From positions 11,635,508-11,699,507 of the forward strand of contig JALIGW010000021.1 of the NCBI GenBank assembly GCA_023053685.1: a stretch of 64,000 nt of DNA. Direction: 5' to 3'. The position numbers and the translations under genes are program-made. Source of the stretch: Diadophis punctatus similis (Eukaryota; Chordata; Lepidosauria; Squamata; Dipsadidae). Shown in pieces: positions 44,759 through 55,000 of this stretch; the stretch's first letter is position 1, and each line of letters starts with the position of its first letter. The notes beneath the pieces were generated by a model. It was given only the letters and a program-made list of their open reading frames with translations. It did not search any database and was not told where the DNA came from.

Positions 44759-45224
44759 ATGAAAAGTGTTAGAAAGGTCAGCAGGCAGTTGTTTAGTGAT
44801 TAATTATAAGTGCAATTAATATTTATTAAATGCTAATAGTGAATGATAAAAGAGCAGTTTCGGAGAGATCCGTGGGAAACTGTGACAGATAACTAAGCAA
44901 TTAATTAATCCATATGGTTGATAAGGCTGATAATTTATTCTTGAACGAAAGGGACAACCTTGTGGACAAGAGATCAGCAATGGAGACAAAAGCAATCACG
45001 AAAACCAGGGAAAAATTGGAATTTATCTATTGGATGAATAGAAATTTCTTAAACGTTCATAGGGAAATGTTAACATTTTCAATAGACTCAAATGCCCATA
45101 CATTCATCAATTGTAACATAATTGAGATATTGTTTATCTTTTCCCCCCTTATTAATACATATTTCTAATAATCAGTCCATTGAAATGAGAGATTAGTGAA
45201 GGAGCAAAATATAGAAATATAAAT
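44759..45224. other. Unique DNA, no gene seen
   Basis: An 84-codon plus frame (44914-45168) has no known motif. Confidence 0.4.
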
Positions 45225-45405
45225 AAAAAAATAAAAATGATATATTTATATTTTATTTATCATATAAATACATTTATAATAAATATTTATAATACATTTA
45301 TAATAAATAAATATTATAAATATATAATTTATAATATAAATAAAATAAATGATAAATGATAAAAATAATAAAATAAGAATAAAGTTAAATAAATAAATAA
45401 TAAAA
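45225..45405. repeat. AT-rich (ATAAATA) low-complexity block
   Basis: Nearly pure A/T with ATTTATAATA words. Confidence 0.85.
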
Positions 45406-45647
45406 GGCCTAAAATTTGAAATGCCCAGTTCGAGACTTGAAATTATTCTTCCCGAAGGGCTGTTTCAACATGACACATGCAATGCCACTTATTTTGAAAA
45501 CTTTTCTTGAGTTCGAAACAGCAACTGTGTTTCAAAGGTCAAAACACTTCCCACAACACATGGTGGAAGCCGTCTGTTTCACACTTAACACTGCCATGTG
45601 GGTTTAGGGCAGAGGATTTTGAAGTCAGGAAGAGGTTCTCTTCTTAA

Positions 45648-46455
45648 AAACCTCCAGCGAAGAAGCACCCACAACTTCTGAAAGGCAAGATGTTCCACTG
45701 GTTGATTGTCCTCGCTGTTAGGAAGTTTCTCTTTAATTCCAGGTTGCTTCTCTCCAGCTCCAGAATAGAGCTGGAAGGGACCTTGGAGGTCTTCTAGTCC
45801 AAACCCCAGCTAAAGCAGGAGATCCTAGACCAGTGATGGCGTACCTATGGCACGTGTGCTACAGGTGGCACGCGGAGCCATATCAGAGGGCACACGAGGC
45901 GTTGCCCTATGTCAGCTCCAGCGTGCATGAGCACACTGGCCAGCTGATTTTTGGCCTTGGGGAAGGCCGTTTTGCCCTCCGGAGTGCGAAAAACCGCACA
46001 ACGGGCAAACCGGAAGTCCGTTTTCCCAAACTTCCGGTTTGCCAATTGGGCCATTTTTTCACCGTCCCAGGCTTCAGTGAGGCCTATGCGTGGGGGTGGG
46101 GGTGTTGTGCACATGTGTAGGGGGCAGTGCGGTGTGTGTGTGTGTGTGCATGCATGGGAGGGAATGGGTGTGGACACGTGCATGCGCGCTAGTGTGCACA
46201 CGTACCCCCCTTTGGCACGCGAACCAAAAAAGCTTCGCCATCACTGTCCTAGACCATTTCAGATAAATGTTGTCCAATCTCTTCTTAAAAACCTCCAGTG
46301 ATGGAGCACCCACAACTTCTGAAGGCAAGCTGTTGCACTGGTTACTTGTCCTCACTGTTAGGAAGTTTCTCCTTAATTCCTGGTTGCTTCTCTCCTTGAT
46401 TGATTTCCATCCATTGTTTCTTGTCCTGCCTTCTGGTGCTTTTTTCTATCATGTT
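45648..46455 (-). mobile_element. Two CR1 LINE ends, the second split by a hAT MITE
   Basis: 45648-45759 is a CR1 C-terminal fragment. A second copy runs from its 3' tail (about 45760-45830) across the MITE to 46247-46455 (AATCTCTTCTTAAAAACCTC, TGGAGCACCCACAACTTCTG). Both are on the minus strand. Confidence 0.85.
45831..46246. mobile_element. hAT-type MITE in CR1, perfect 8-bp TSD TCCTAGAC
   Basis: Ends CAGTGATGGCGTACCTATGG and GCTTCGCCATCACTG; exact flanks TCCTAGAC at 45823-45830 and 46247-46254. Related to 41821-42242. Confidence 0.92.
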
Positions 46456-46714
46456 TAAATATTTGTTAAATTAAAAATATTCTATAATGTGCTTCCCCCT
46501 AAAAGAACACACACACACACAAACACAAAGAAACAAAGGGGGGATATCTTAAATAAAGCCATCCCCATATAGCCAAGTAACGCCTTTAAACAGTTAATCG
46601 AATCGAAACCAGAGCATGAATTCAATTAAACATTAGAGAAATTGTTTCATTTGCCCTGGTGGGTAGAGTGATGATCGATATTTTTCTTTTTTCTCTCCTT
46701 TGCATACTCTGCAG

Positions 46715-46809
46715 GGGGTGTGGGAAAGAAAGTAGAAGATGCAAACTGGGAACAGGATGGTGATTATGAACTCGTGGCATCCAAAAAGCAACCCCTCGCC
46801 TGCGTATAA
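46715..46809 (+). CDS. Possible terminal coding exon (hypothetical)
   Basis: A pyrimidine tract (46680-46710, TTTTTCTTTTTTCTCTCC) ends in CTGCAG at 46714, a strong acceptor-like signal. After two bases the plus strand is open for 30 codons (46717-46806: GVGKKVEDANWEQDGDYELV, then ASKKQPLACV) and stops at TAA 46807-46809. The composition looks protein-like and the surrounding 500 bp is repeat-free. I do not recognise the peptide. A chance match of acceptor and short frame is quite possible. Confidence 0.22.
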
Positions 46810-47188
46810 AAAGAGACAGATGGGCTCCAATGTATTTTTATGATTGAGTTGGAAAGCAACATGATCCAGAGCAGTCCTCGATTCACCAGCCGTGCCTGTT
46901 ACAGAGATGTTTGTAGCTGTGACTGAATACCCTGAAAGCATCTTTCTGTTGAATCCCTGCAGGATAGCATGAAGAGAAGAATGACGATGAGCGAGGGGAC
47001 CATGTGCGGCCGACGTTAAGCACATGGTGGGATCGCTTGCTGGTGTCTGCTGTGAGGAAGGCCATAGAAGCATTGTTCTGCTCTCTCGGTGCAGAGTACT
47101 AGTTGCTAGGAATACGAATGAGGGACGGTTGCCTTGAGGCTGAGAGAGCTGGGCGGAATGCATGAGGTGGAAGGAAAACGAAGAGATC
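46810..47188. other. Repeat-free DNA overlapping a 187-codon minus frame
   Basis: Minus frame 47196-46633 is open for 187 codons but shows no domain, and it ends beside a MITE. Could be chance, or the far side of a transcribed 3' UTR if the exon above is real. Confidence 0.3.
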
Positions 47189-47196
47189 CTTCCCAT

Positions 47197-47509
47197 CAGG
47201 GGTCAGCAACCTGCGGCTCTGGAGCCGCATGTGGCTCTTTCATCCCTCTGCTGCGGCTCCCTGTTGCCAGTCGGCTCCACAATTGATAGGGCTTTAGGTT
47301 AGGACAGATAGAGGAAAAAGGATGCCACGCTAGGAGGAGACTCTATGGTGGGGGAACCGGACTTCCAGTCAGCAGAAGAAAAAGGACGCCACGCTAGGAG
47401 GAGACTCTATGGCAGGGGAAGTGGACTTCCGGTTGGCTCCAGAATTGAACAGGGGGCTTCCGGTTGGGATCTTTGTGGCTCTTTGAGTGTTTAAGGTTGC
47501 CGACCCCTG
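47197..47509. mobile_element. hAT-type MITE, 8-bp TSD (7/8)
   Basis: Ends CAGGGGTCAGCAACCTGC and GGTTGCCGACCCCTG; flanks CTTCCCAT (47189-47196) and TTTCCCAT (47510-47517). Contains a direct repeat of about 60 bp (CCACGCTAGGAGGAGACTCT at two places). Confidence 0.9.
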
Positions 47510-47585
47510 TTTCCCATGGATGTTCTTACCGTGCATTGAGAAAAACATAAAATTCAATCTGCATTATTGTGGTAGAGCTGCAAAA

Positions 47586-47829
47586 GAGCCGAGGTGGCAC
47601 AGCGGTTAGAGTGGGGTACTGCAGGCCACTTTAGCTGACTATGATCCGCAGGTCAGCGGTTCAAATCTCACCGGCTCAAGGTTGACTCAGCCTCCCATCC
47701 TTCCGAGGTAGGTAAAATGAGGACCCAGATTGTTGGGGGCAATATAAATATACATTGCTTACTGGTGTAAACCGCTTAGAGAGTGCTTGCACTGTGAGGC
47801 GGTATATAAATGTCACTAATAAATAAATT
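47586..47829 (+). mobile_element. tRNA-derived squamate SINE (type B tail)
   Basis: Head GAGCCGAGGTGGCACAGCGG, B box GGTTCAAATCTC, body as type A. It then has TACATTGCTTACTGGTGTAA and ends in AATAAATAAATTT instead of CTATTGCTATT. Confidence 0.9.
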
Positions 47830-48258
47830 TACCTGGGGGAAAAGAAGGCTAGGCAGAATGTAGTAATTTACGTGACCTGACCGACTTATTACTGCACTTT
47901 GATTTCAGTGATTACACTGTTCTACAAATTTACATTTTTTGTTAGTTTCAGAAATGAAATGTGCCATTTCTTAATGAATGTCACATGCCAAATTCAAATA
48001 TAATAATGAAATTTGTTAGTTGGCTCTAGTTTTCATGCAACGAACATTTGACATTTTCCAACTACAGGTAATAGGCAAATAATGCGCCAAAACTTAATAC
48101 GTATATATAAACTCGTATATTTTTATTAAAATTAAGTGAATTATATTCTCAATACCTGAATACATGAAATGATCTATTGTATATGTTTATCAAGAAAAAC
48201 TAAATTAATAAACAAGTTTAAAATGTTCAAAAGTTTAAATTTCTCATTAATCTTGCCT
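47830..48258. other. Unique AT-rich DNA
   Basis: No supported feature. Confidence 0.4.
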
Positions 48259-48960
48259 TCAGTTTTTGTCCCTTTTGCTTCTCTTGACTTTTCTTTTGTA
48301 TTCAAGGAAAGGATTGTCTCTTACAATTGTCCAACAGTAGTCTGCAAGCATTGATGGGCTCCATTTACCTTGATATCTTTTTTCCATAACTGCAACGTCT
48401 TGATGGAAGCGCTCCCATGCTCGTCACTCACTGCTCCACAATTTGATGGAAAGAAATTTAGATGAGAGTGTAGAAAATGAATTTTTAAGGACATGTTACA
48501 ACCAAGATTTTTGTAGGCCTGGATGAGTTTTTCAACCACTTCCTTGTAGTTTGCTGCTTTATTGTTTCCAAGACAATTTGATGTCACTGACATGAATGCT
48601 ATCCACACAGTCTTTTCCTTGCCATGCAACAGAGAAAGAAACTCATCATCGTTAATAAGCAGGGGGTTGGACTAGAAGACCTCCAAGGTCCCTTCCAACT
48701 CTGTTGTTATTATTATTAATAAGTTCACAGATCTGTACAAACATCACTTGCTAGGAGATTCCACTGCTATAGTCTTGAACCTAAAACCTCTGCCTTGTTC
48801 TTCGGAAGATCCAGATCTCTTATTAGCTCATTCAATTCCATTTGTGTTATGAGGTGCGGTTCAGCGGATGTGGATGGCAGATAATCCGGGTCATGTAAGG
48901 CTGTTGGTTCATCACTACAAGCTTCCTGAGGTTCTTCCTCACTGGACTCAACTCAACTCA
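48259..48960 (-). pseudogene. Broken relic of a multi-copy protein family (N- and C-terminal parts)
   Basis: Minus strand. 48960-48723 encodes an acidic start (ESSEEEPQEACSDEPTALHD), then HLITQMELNELIRDLDLPKN and KAEVLGSRL followed by stops. After a 60-bp CR1 tail (48656-48716), 48652-48416 encodes TVWIAFMSVTSNCLGNNKAA, YKEVVEKLIQAYKNLGCNMS, LKIHFLHSHLNFFP and GAVSDEHG. A one-base loss near 48411-48417 shifts the frame. In the next frame ERFHQDVAVMEKRYQGKWSP, SMLADYCWTIVRDNP and a basic KRKVKRSKR tail run to a stop at 48259-48261. The middle of the protein is missing. I know these motifs from a protein family repeated in cnidarian and arthropod genomes and probably mobile, but cannot name it. 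Confidence 0.65.
48656..48716 (+). mobile_element. CR1 3' tail fragment with (ATT)n
   Basis: CAGGGGGTTGGACTAGAAGA to TTATTATTATTAATAAG. TTAATAAG occurs on both sides (about 48651-48658 and 48715-48722), possibly a target duplication. Confidence 0.8.
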
Positions 48961-49490
48961 GCTTAGCTTGCTGGAGAATTCTGGGAATTGTAGTCCACAA
49001 GTCTTAAAGTTGCCAAGTTTGAAGACCTCTGCATTGAGCAAATACATACAAATCCTTTTACTGTATTTGTTGTACAAAGCCCAGTTCTTATTATATCTGA
49101 GTGACAAGCAGCCTTTGAAGTGGAAATAGATTGCAACAGAAGTACATTTAGCAGCCTTATTAGTATTTTGCAGAGTTCATTTCTCCCCCCTCCCCAGAGG
49201 CTACACAAGGTTTTGATTATTAAAAAAAGATTATCCACGTGTTATGTTGAAAGTGGGACAGCCCATGCAGAATAGATTTTAACAGATGTAACAGGAACAT
49301 ATTGAAATTGACAAAGGAAAATTATAATGGCTGAAGTTGGAATCTGTGATCTGAATAACTGAATAGGATTTGCAATGTACTTAATTATCTCTTGACAAAT
49401 GCTTATATTGCAGCAATGAAATATCTTCGCTTAATTGATCACACGCCAGCATTGCACGCTTTGCATTTCTGTTCTTCCAAAGAAAAAAGA
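48961..49490. other. Unique DNA, no gene seen
   Basis: TTGCTGGAGAATTCTGGGAA with GTAGTCCACAAGTCTTAAAG (48968-49007) looks like an old short repeat. Nothing else is supported. Confidence 0.35.
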
Positions 49491-49567
49491 GGAGGAGGAG
49501 GAGAAGGAGAAGGAGAAGGAGAAGGAGAAGGAGAAGGAGAAGGAGAAGGAGAAGGAGAAGGAGAAGT
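49491..49567. repeat. (GGAGAA)n microsatellite
   Basis: About 12 GGAGAA units after GAGGAG. Confidence 0.95.
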
Positions 49568-50141
49568 TGTCGTTTATGGAACTGTTGATCCAAACTTGAA
49601 AAATAAAAGCACAACTTTGTAGGGGGGGAAAAAGATGAGAATTTCACAGATAAAGGCTAGTGCAAGGACTCAGGTTAATCAAATGTGACACAAAAGGACC
49701 GGGGAATAATTAATTCTTCTGCACTCGACAAAAGTACCATCATTATTTGGTGGAGTCTGTGCTGTGTTCTGCTACTTGCAAATGACAGCTTATTGTAGGA
49801 ATATTAATTGAATTCTCCCAGAACATTTTAATAGAAACTTTTCCTTATTAGTAAGAGAAATGATGATCTGCTTAATGCTAAAGCAGACCAAGAGCTGGGT
49901 TAGGTACCTCTAGTTGGGGAAAGGGCTGAAGAATTTCCTGACTCATGAAGGAAACATATATATTTTTATATATATTTAAATTAAAAAAGTTAAATTGAGA
50001 CACATCTCAACTGCTCCGTTCTGTGGATGCTATTCCATGGAATTCCATCAGCAAAGAGAGTCAGGCTAGGGAGTATAAAGGTAAGGAAAGGGTTAATATA
50101 TTGTCCCCTTATCCTTTGGCCTCAAAATCATCAGAATTTTC
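49568..50141. other. Unique DNA, no gene seen
   Basis: No supported feature. Confidence 0.4.
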
Positions 50142-50289
50142 TTCTTCTTCTTCTTCTTCTTCTTCTTCTTCTTCTTCTTCTTCTTCTTCTTCTTCTTCTT
50201 CTTCTTCTTCTTCTTCTTCTTCTTCTTCTTCTTCTCCTCCTCCTCCTCCTCCTCCTCCTCCTCCTCCTCCTCCTCCTCCTCCTCCTCCT
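50142..50289. repeat. (TTC)n(TCC)n microsatellite
   Basis: About 31 TTC then 18 TCC units. Confidence 0.97.
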
Positions 50290-50577
50290 GCTTATGTTAA
50301 TGCACTCATACTGACAAATCCAGATGGATACAAACATATTGATAAAAGCATTGTTACATTACAATTACATGACTGTCTTTGGAGGAAAAATAGATTCCAT
50401 TCTTTGACAATTGATTGGTAATGGTTGGCTAGTAGGCATAAATACCTTGATTTCAAATGTTTAAAATAAGGCTAGGTTGACCATGAATACACAAATTCTT
50501 GTTTTACATTGCCAATGGCAGCAGAACTATTGGCATGACAGCCAAGTGTCATTCTCTTAGTAAATTTAGAAGCTGAA

Positions 50578-50755
50578 TCTTTCTTCTTCTTCTTCTTCTT
50601 CTTCTTCTTCTTCTTCTTCTTCTTCTTCTTCTTCTTCTTCTTCTTCTTCTTCTTCTTCTTCTTCTTCTTCTTCTCCTCCTCCTCCTCCTCCTCCTCCTCC
50701 TCCCTCCTCCCTCCTCCCTCCTCCCTCCTCCCTCCTCCCTCCTCCCTCCGTCCAT
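50578..50755. repeat. (TTC)n(TCC)n(CTCCTCC)n microsatellite
   Basis: Same order as 50142-50289, 300 bp away, with an extra heptamer block (seven CTCCTCC-like units). Confidence 0.97.
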
Positions 50756-51750
50756 CTCCTCTCCATCCTAGCACATTTGCTTTAAAATTGGCTCAGTGTT
50801 AACCACTAAGTGGAATCTTCAGCTTCTAATACAGAAGCTGCTTCTACAGTCACCTCTGTACAACCATCTTTCCACTTGACTCTTTTTATCAATTATTCAG
50901 TGTGCTATAAGGAGCAACAAGCAATGTTTCCACTAATGTCATAATTGCTGTAGCCTAGATGATTTACTTTCCAAAGTGACGGAGAAGTAGAAAACACTAA
51001 TATTCACTTCCTAAGAGCTTTGCAATAGAGTATGCCTGAACTCAGCTCTGAAAATTCTGTTTTATCTCTTTTTATTAGAACTAACATGATTAACAGGATG
51101 CTAAGAAGTGATAAGCTGCTTATATTTATTTAATGGTAATCCTTGTAATAAATAAGTCTCGCAACCATGCAGTGTGTTATCTTTACATAAATAACTGTGA
51201 TATCATGGGGTACTTGCAGTGAACTTTTGTTCCTTGTTTTGTTTTGGGATTTTTAAGATGTTCACTGATGAAGCAGCAACACTTCAGCCTGTACCTTGAT
51301 CTTCTTCTTGATCCTAGAACAAATTAAGTTTATTTATTTATTTATTTCATTATGTGCCTGTTTACTCTTGGCAGTTCTTATACTTGATGTGACCAAGACA
51401 TCCCAGGTATTTCATGGACAAGCAAAAAGTTGGGTTTTTAATAGCTGGAATTCACAACAGCCAAGAATAGTTATGGTCAATATCCCAAGTGATAACTTAA
51501 ACTCATCAATTATTTACTCTTCCATATAAGAGAGTAAATAGCTCTTCTGAAGAGACTGTTCTGCGGTGTTTAAGAAAATATCTCACTGTGGTCAAAACTT
51601 GCTTTTGAGAAAGGGAATGGTCCCTCTTCCATTTTTTAAATTGCAAGAAAGAACCAAAATCATTTTGGAGGTGGTAACTTCTCCCTTTCTGAAGGTATAT
51701 TTTCACTTTTCCATTGTTGGGTGTATACGGGGCAGCTAAGAATAATGGAA
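50756..51750. other. Unique DNA, no gene seen
   Basis: A short (TTTA)n lies at 51330-51348. No gene is supported. Confidence 0.4.
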
Positions 51751-52018
51751 AGAAAGAAAGAGGGGGGAGGGGGGAGGGAGGGAGAGAGGGAGGGAGAGGA
51801 AGGAAGGAAGGGGGAAGGGGGAAAGGAAGGAAGGGGGAAAGGAAGGAAGGATGGAAGGAAGAAGGAAGGAAGAAGGAAGAAAGGAAGGAAGGAAGGAAGG
51901 AAGGAAGGAAGGAAGGAGGGAGGGAGGGAGGGAGGAAGGAAGGAGGAAGGAAGGAAGGAAGGACAGAGTGACGGACAGAAGGGAGGAAGGAAGGAAGGAG
52001 GGAGGAAGGAAGGAAGGA

Positions 52019-52082
<64 letters not shown>

Positions 52083-52212
52083 AAAATAGAAAAAGAAGCG
52101 AATAAGAAAAAGAAAAAGAAAAAGAAAAAGAAAAAGGAAAAGGAAAAGAAAGAAAGAGAAAGAAAGAAAAAGGGAAAGGGAAATGGAAAGGGAAAGGGAA
52201 AGGAAAAGAAAT
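51751..52212. repeat. GGGA/GGAA/GAAA/GAAAAA polypurine tract
   Basis: 460 bp almost without pyrimidines on the plus strand. The unit grades from GGGAGGG through GGAA and GAAA to GAAAAA and GGGAAA. Confidence 0.97.
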
Positions 52213-53092
52213 GATAGAATTATGAATTATGACTACTACCAGTATAAGAATAAAACTTCATAATGGCCTTGGTAAATAAAAGGAGATTCCAAATTGTTCC
52301 GCTGTCACTCATCACCCAAATTCAAAGTCCTCTGGAACAATAAAGAGTCAACACTAACAGATGATGAGCAAAGGTATTCCTATGGAGATTTGAATTGGCA
52401 TGTAGCCTTATCTTAGCAGAGTTGGAACATGGTTTTCACCAATGAAAAGATTAAATTCAGTTTCTTTGGTCTTATCAGCCAGGTGTTCAATGGTTTCTTC
52501 CTACCTGCCTTAGGAATCTTCATTTATACTGAAAAAAGACCCATTTGGTTCAACCTAATGTAATATTGTATAAAAAGGCTTCGTTTCTTTATTGAGAGGA
52601 CAAACCAGGAGTGTTGCTGATCTACACTTTCAACAAATGGAGAAAAAGTCATAGGAATGTTCAATGACATTATTGAGTTGTATCAGAGTTTATTACAAAG
52701 AATGTAGGGGAAATAGAACATAATGACCATCTTGGTCAGATCGAGAATAATTATGAAATATAAAAAGGAATAACCAACAAGCTTTATATGTCGTTATTTC
52801 ATTTTTCATCCTTTGGTTGATAAGTCCTCGGGAAGCTATTCCATGAATCAAAACAAATGCCAGCGTTCCTGCAATGGTTGACCATATGTAGAATATTTTG
52901 AGGCTCAAAACATTTGGACCCTCCAAATCTTACTTCAGAACCACTGGAAATATCCCTACACTAGAACAACTTTAAAAAACCCAACCAACTGAAGTTCTCT
53001 ACCGTTATAATTCCACCTGCTCGTTTTACAACAAACTGATAAACCTCCATTTAAATATGGCTTCATCTATTTATTTTATTTTTTTTTATTTT
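52213..53092. other. Unique DNA, no gene seen
   Basis: No supported feature. Confidence 0.4.
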
Positions 53093-53311
53093 GTATGTGT
53101 GTGCCTTCAAGTCAGTGTTTGACCACAGCCAACTATCTGGACAAGTCCCTGCAGTTTTTCTAGTATGATTTCCGAAGTGGCTTGCCATTGTCTCCTTCCT
53201 TGGGCTGAAAGAGAGTGACTGGCTCAAGGTCACCTAGTTTGTTTCATGTCTAAGGCAGGACTGGAACATGTGGTCTCTGTTTCTGTAACCATTATGCCAA
53301 AGTGACTCTCC
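53093..53311 (-). mobile_element. tRNA-derived SINE, second family (Sauria-SINE-like)
   Basis: Minus strand: tRNA-like head GAGAGTCACTTTGGCATAAT, body CAAGGAAGGAGACAATGGCA, GACTTGTCCAGATAGTTGGC, and a terminal GACTTGAAGGCACACACA. Distinct from the GAGCCGAGG family. It resembles the Sauria SINE group as I remember it. Confidence 0.65.
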
Positions 53312-53450
53312 TTCATTTATCTAATCATCTTCTTTTACTAACCCCATAATCCCTTGTGGGGTGGAGTCTGGGCAACTGTATGGAGCTAGCAGAATGTTTA
53401 CTGGCCGGATGCTCTTCCTGTTGCCAATGCAGAGTTTTGTTCAGCAGATA

Positions 53451-53614
53451 TTTATTTTATTTATTTTATTTTATTTGGGAATTCTTCTATGCCGCCTTAC
53501 TCCCTAAGGACTCAATGAGATATATTCTCATTGTGCCCAGAGAGAAAAATATCTGCCTCTACCTAAGATCGAACTCACCTCTAGAGCTCCACCTCTAGGT
53601 CACTTTACCACTCC
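53451..53614 (-). mobile_element. Short SINE-like repeat with L2-type tail
   Basis: Minus strand: GGAGTGGTAAAGTGACCTAG start, GTTCGATCTTAGG (B-box-like), GGCGGCATAGAAGAATTCCC and an (AAAAT)n tail, like L2-mobilised SINEs. Confidence 0.5.
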
Positions 53615-53733
53615 TCTCCTTCATTTATCTAATTATCTAATATCTAATATCCTCTTAAATTTGCATTCCAAGTATTTAGTTCAGTTAATGTGCACCAACA
53701 TAACATATCTGTACAGCAACAATTACCGCCATC

Positions 53734-53971
53734 ATAGCAATAGCACTTAGACTTACATACCACTTCATAGTGCTTTGCAGCCCTCTCTAAGCAGTTTACA
53801 AAGTTCAGCATATTGCCCCCAACAATCTGGGTCCTCATTTTACCGACCTCAGAAGGATGGAAGGCTGAGTCAACCTTGAGCCTGGTGAGATTTGAACAGC
53901 TGAACTGCTGAACTAGCAGTCAGCTGAAGTAGCCTGCAGTGCTGCATTTAACCACTGCGCCACCTCGGCTC
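53734..53971 (-). mobile_element. tRNA-derived squamate SINE (type A)
   Basis: Minus-strand head GAGCCGAGGTGGCGCAGTGG is the least changed A-box region in the window. Full body; tail AAGTGCTATTGCTATGAT. Confidence 0.93.
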
Positions 53972-54339
53972 TTATGCTTAAAGCATGAAACAAAATATTG
54001 TGCATCTGCTGTATGTTGTTGTGTCTTTTCAGCCCTTAACTGTTAATAGATATGAAGTTGTCGATCCCTCTGGTATTATGAGCTGTGACTAAACAAATGC
54101 TGAAAATGTCAGTGACATGCCTAGCATCAGGTTCAATTTGACCTTCCTTTCGTGTCCTATAAACATCATTTTCTGATGCTCCTTTAGAAGACGTCAAGTG
54201 GTGGATACCACATAAAAGTGTAATGTTTACCGTTACACAAATTTCCCTCTCACTTTCACCATTTAAGTAGCTGACTCTCCTTTCTCAAGCAGCTGAAAAA
54301 AAACCCAACAGACTGAAGAACTGTATGGAATGACCAAAA

Positions 54340-54616
54340 GTGATTTTTTTTTCAAAAGGCAACTGGACTTCCTTTGTTTCGCTTGAAGATGTTTCGCTTC
54401 TCATCCAAGAAGCCTCTTCAGTTCTGCTAAAGAAGAGAACTGAAGAAGCTTCTTGGATGAGAAGCAAAACATCTTCAAGCAAAAACAAAGTCCAGTTGCC
54501 TCTTGAAAAAGCACCTTTGGGACAACCATGACCTGGATGTCTGAGAACCTCCGTCTGAGACGTTCCTTTGAAAATGTTTTGTTTCTCATCCAAGTAGCTT
54601 CTTCAATTCTGAAGAA
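54340..54616. mobile_element. Foldback repeat, compact palindrome
   Basis: Left arm 54340-54424 and right arm 54437-54512 are reverse complements (GATGTTTCGCTTCTCATCCA against TTGGATGAGAAGCAAAACAT) with a spacer of about 12 bp. Followed by another partial arm to the SINE at 54617. Confidence 0.8.
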
Positions 54617-54853
54617 GAATAGCAATAGCACTATAGCACTTAGACTTATATACCGCTTCACAGTGCTTTACAGCCCTCTCTAAGCGGTTTACAGAGTTCA
54701 GCATATTGCCCCCAACAATCTGGGTCCTCATTTTACCCACCTCGGAAGGATGGAAGGCTGAGTCAACCTTGAGCCGGTGAGATTTGAACAGCTGAACTGC
54801 TGAACTAGCAGTAGCCTGCAGTGCTGCATTTAACCACTGCACCAACTCGGCTC
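54617..54853 (-). mobile_element. tRNA-derived squamate SINE (type A) in a foldback repeat
   Basis: Complete SINE: GAGCCGAGTTGGTGCAGTGG head, CTATAGTGCTATTGCTATT tail. Foldback sequence (CTGAAGAAG) lies on both sides. Confidence 0.92.
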
Positions 54854-55000
54854 CAAGAAGCTGAAGAAGCTTCTTGGATGAGAAGCGAAAAAGAAAGAAG
54901 CTTCTTGGATGAGAAGGAAAAAGAAAGAAAGTGCAGTTGCCTTTTTAAAAAAAGCACTTTTGGGACAACTATGATCTGGATGACTGAGCATCTTCATAGA
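54854..55000. mobile_element. Foldback repeat, remainder
   Basis: AAGAAGCTTCTTGGATGAGA occurs twice in a row (about 40-bp tandem), then CAGTTGCC, GCACTTTTGGGACAAC and GGATGACTGAGCATCTTCAT. Confidence 0.75.

Noticed and set aside
54856..54910. Hammerhead core in the foldback arm (TTGGATGAGAAGCGAAA)
   Set aside because: It has GGATGA rather than CTGATGA, and the bases between GATGA and GAAA are too few and do not pair as a stem II; kept only as a hint of relationship to the repeat at 17.4 kb.
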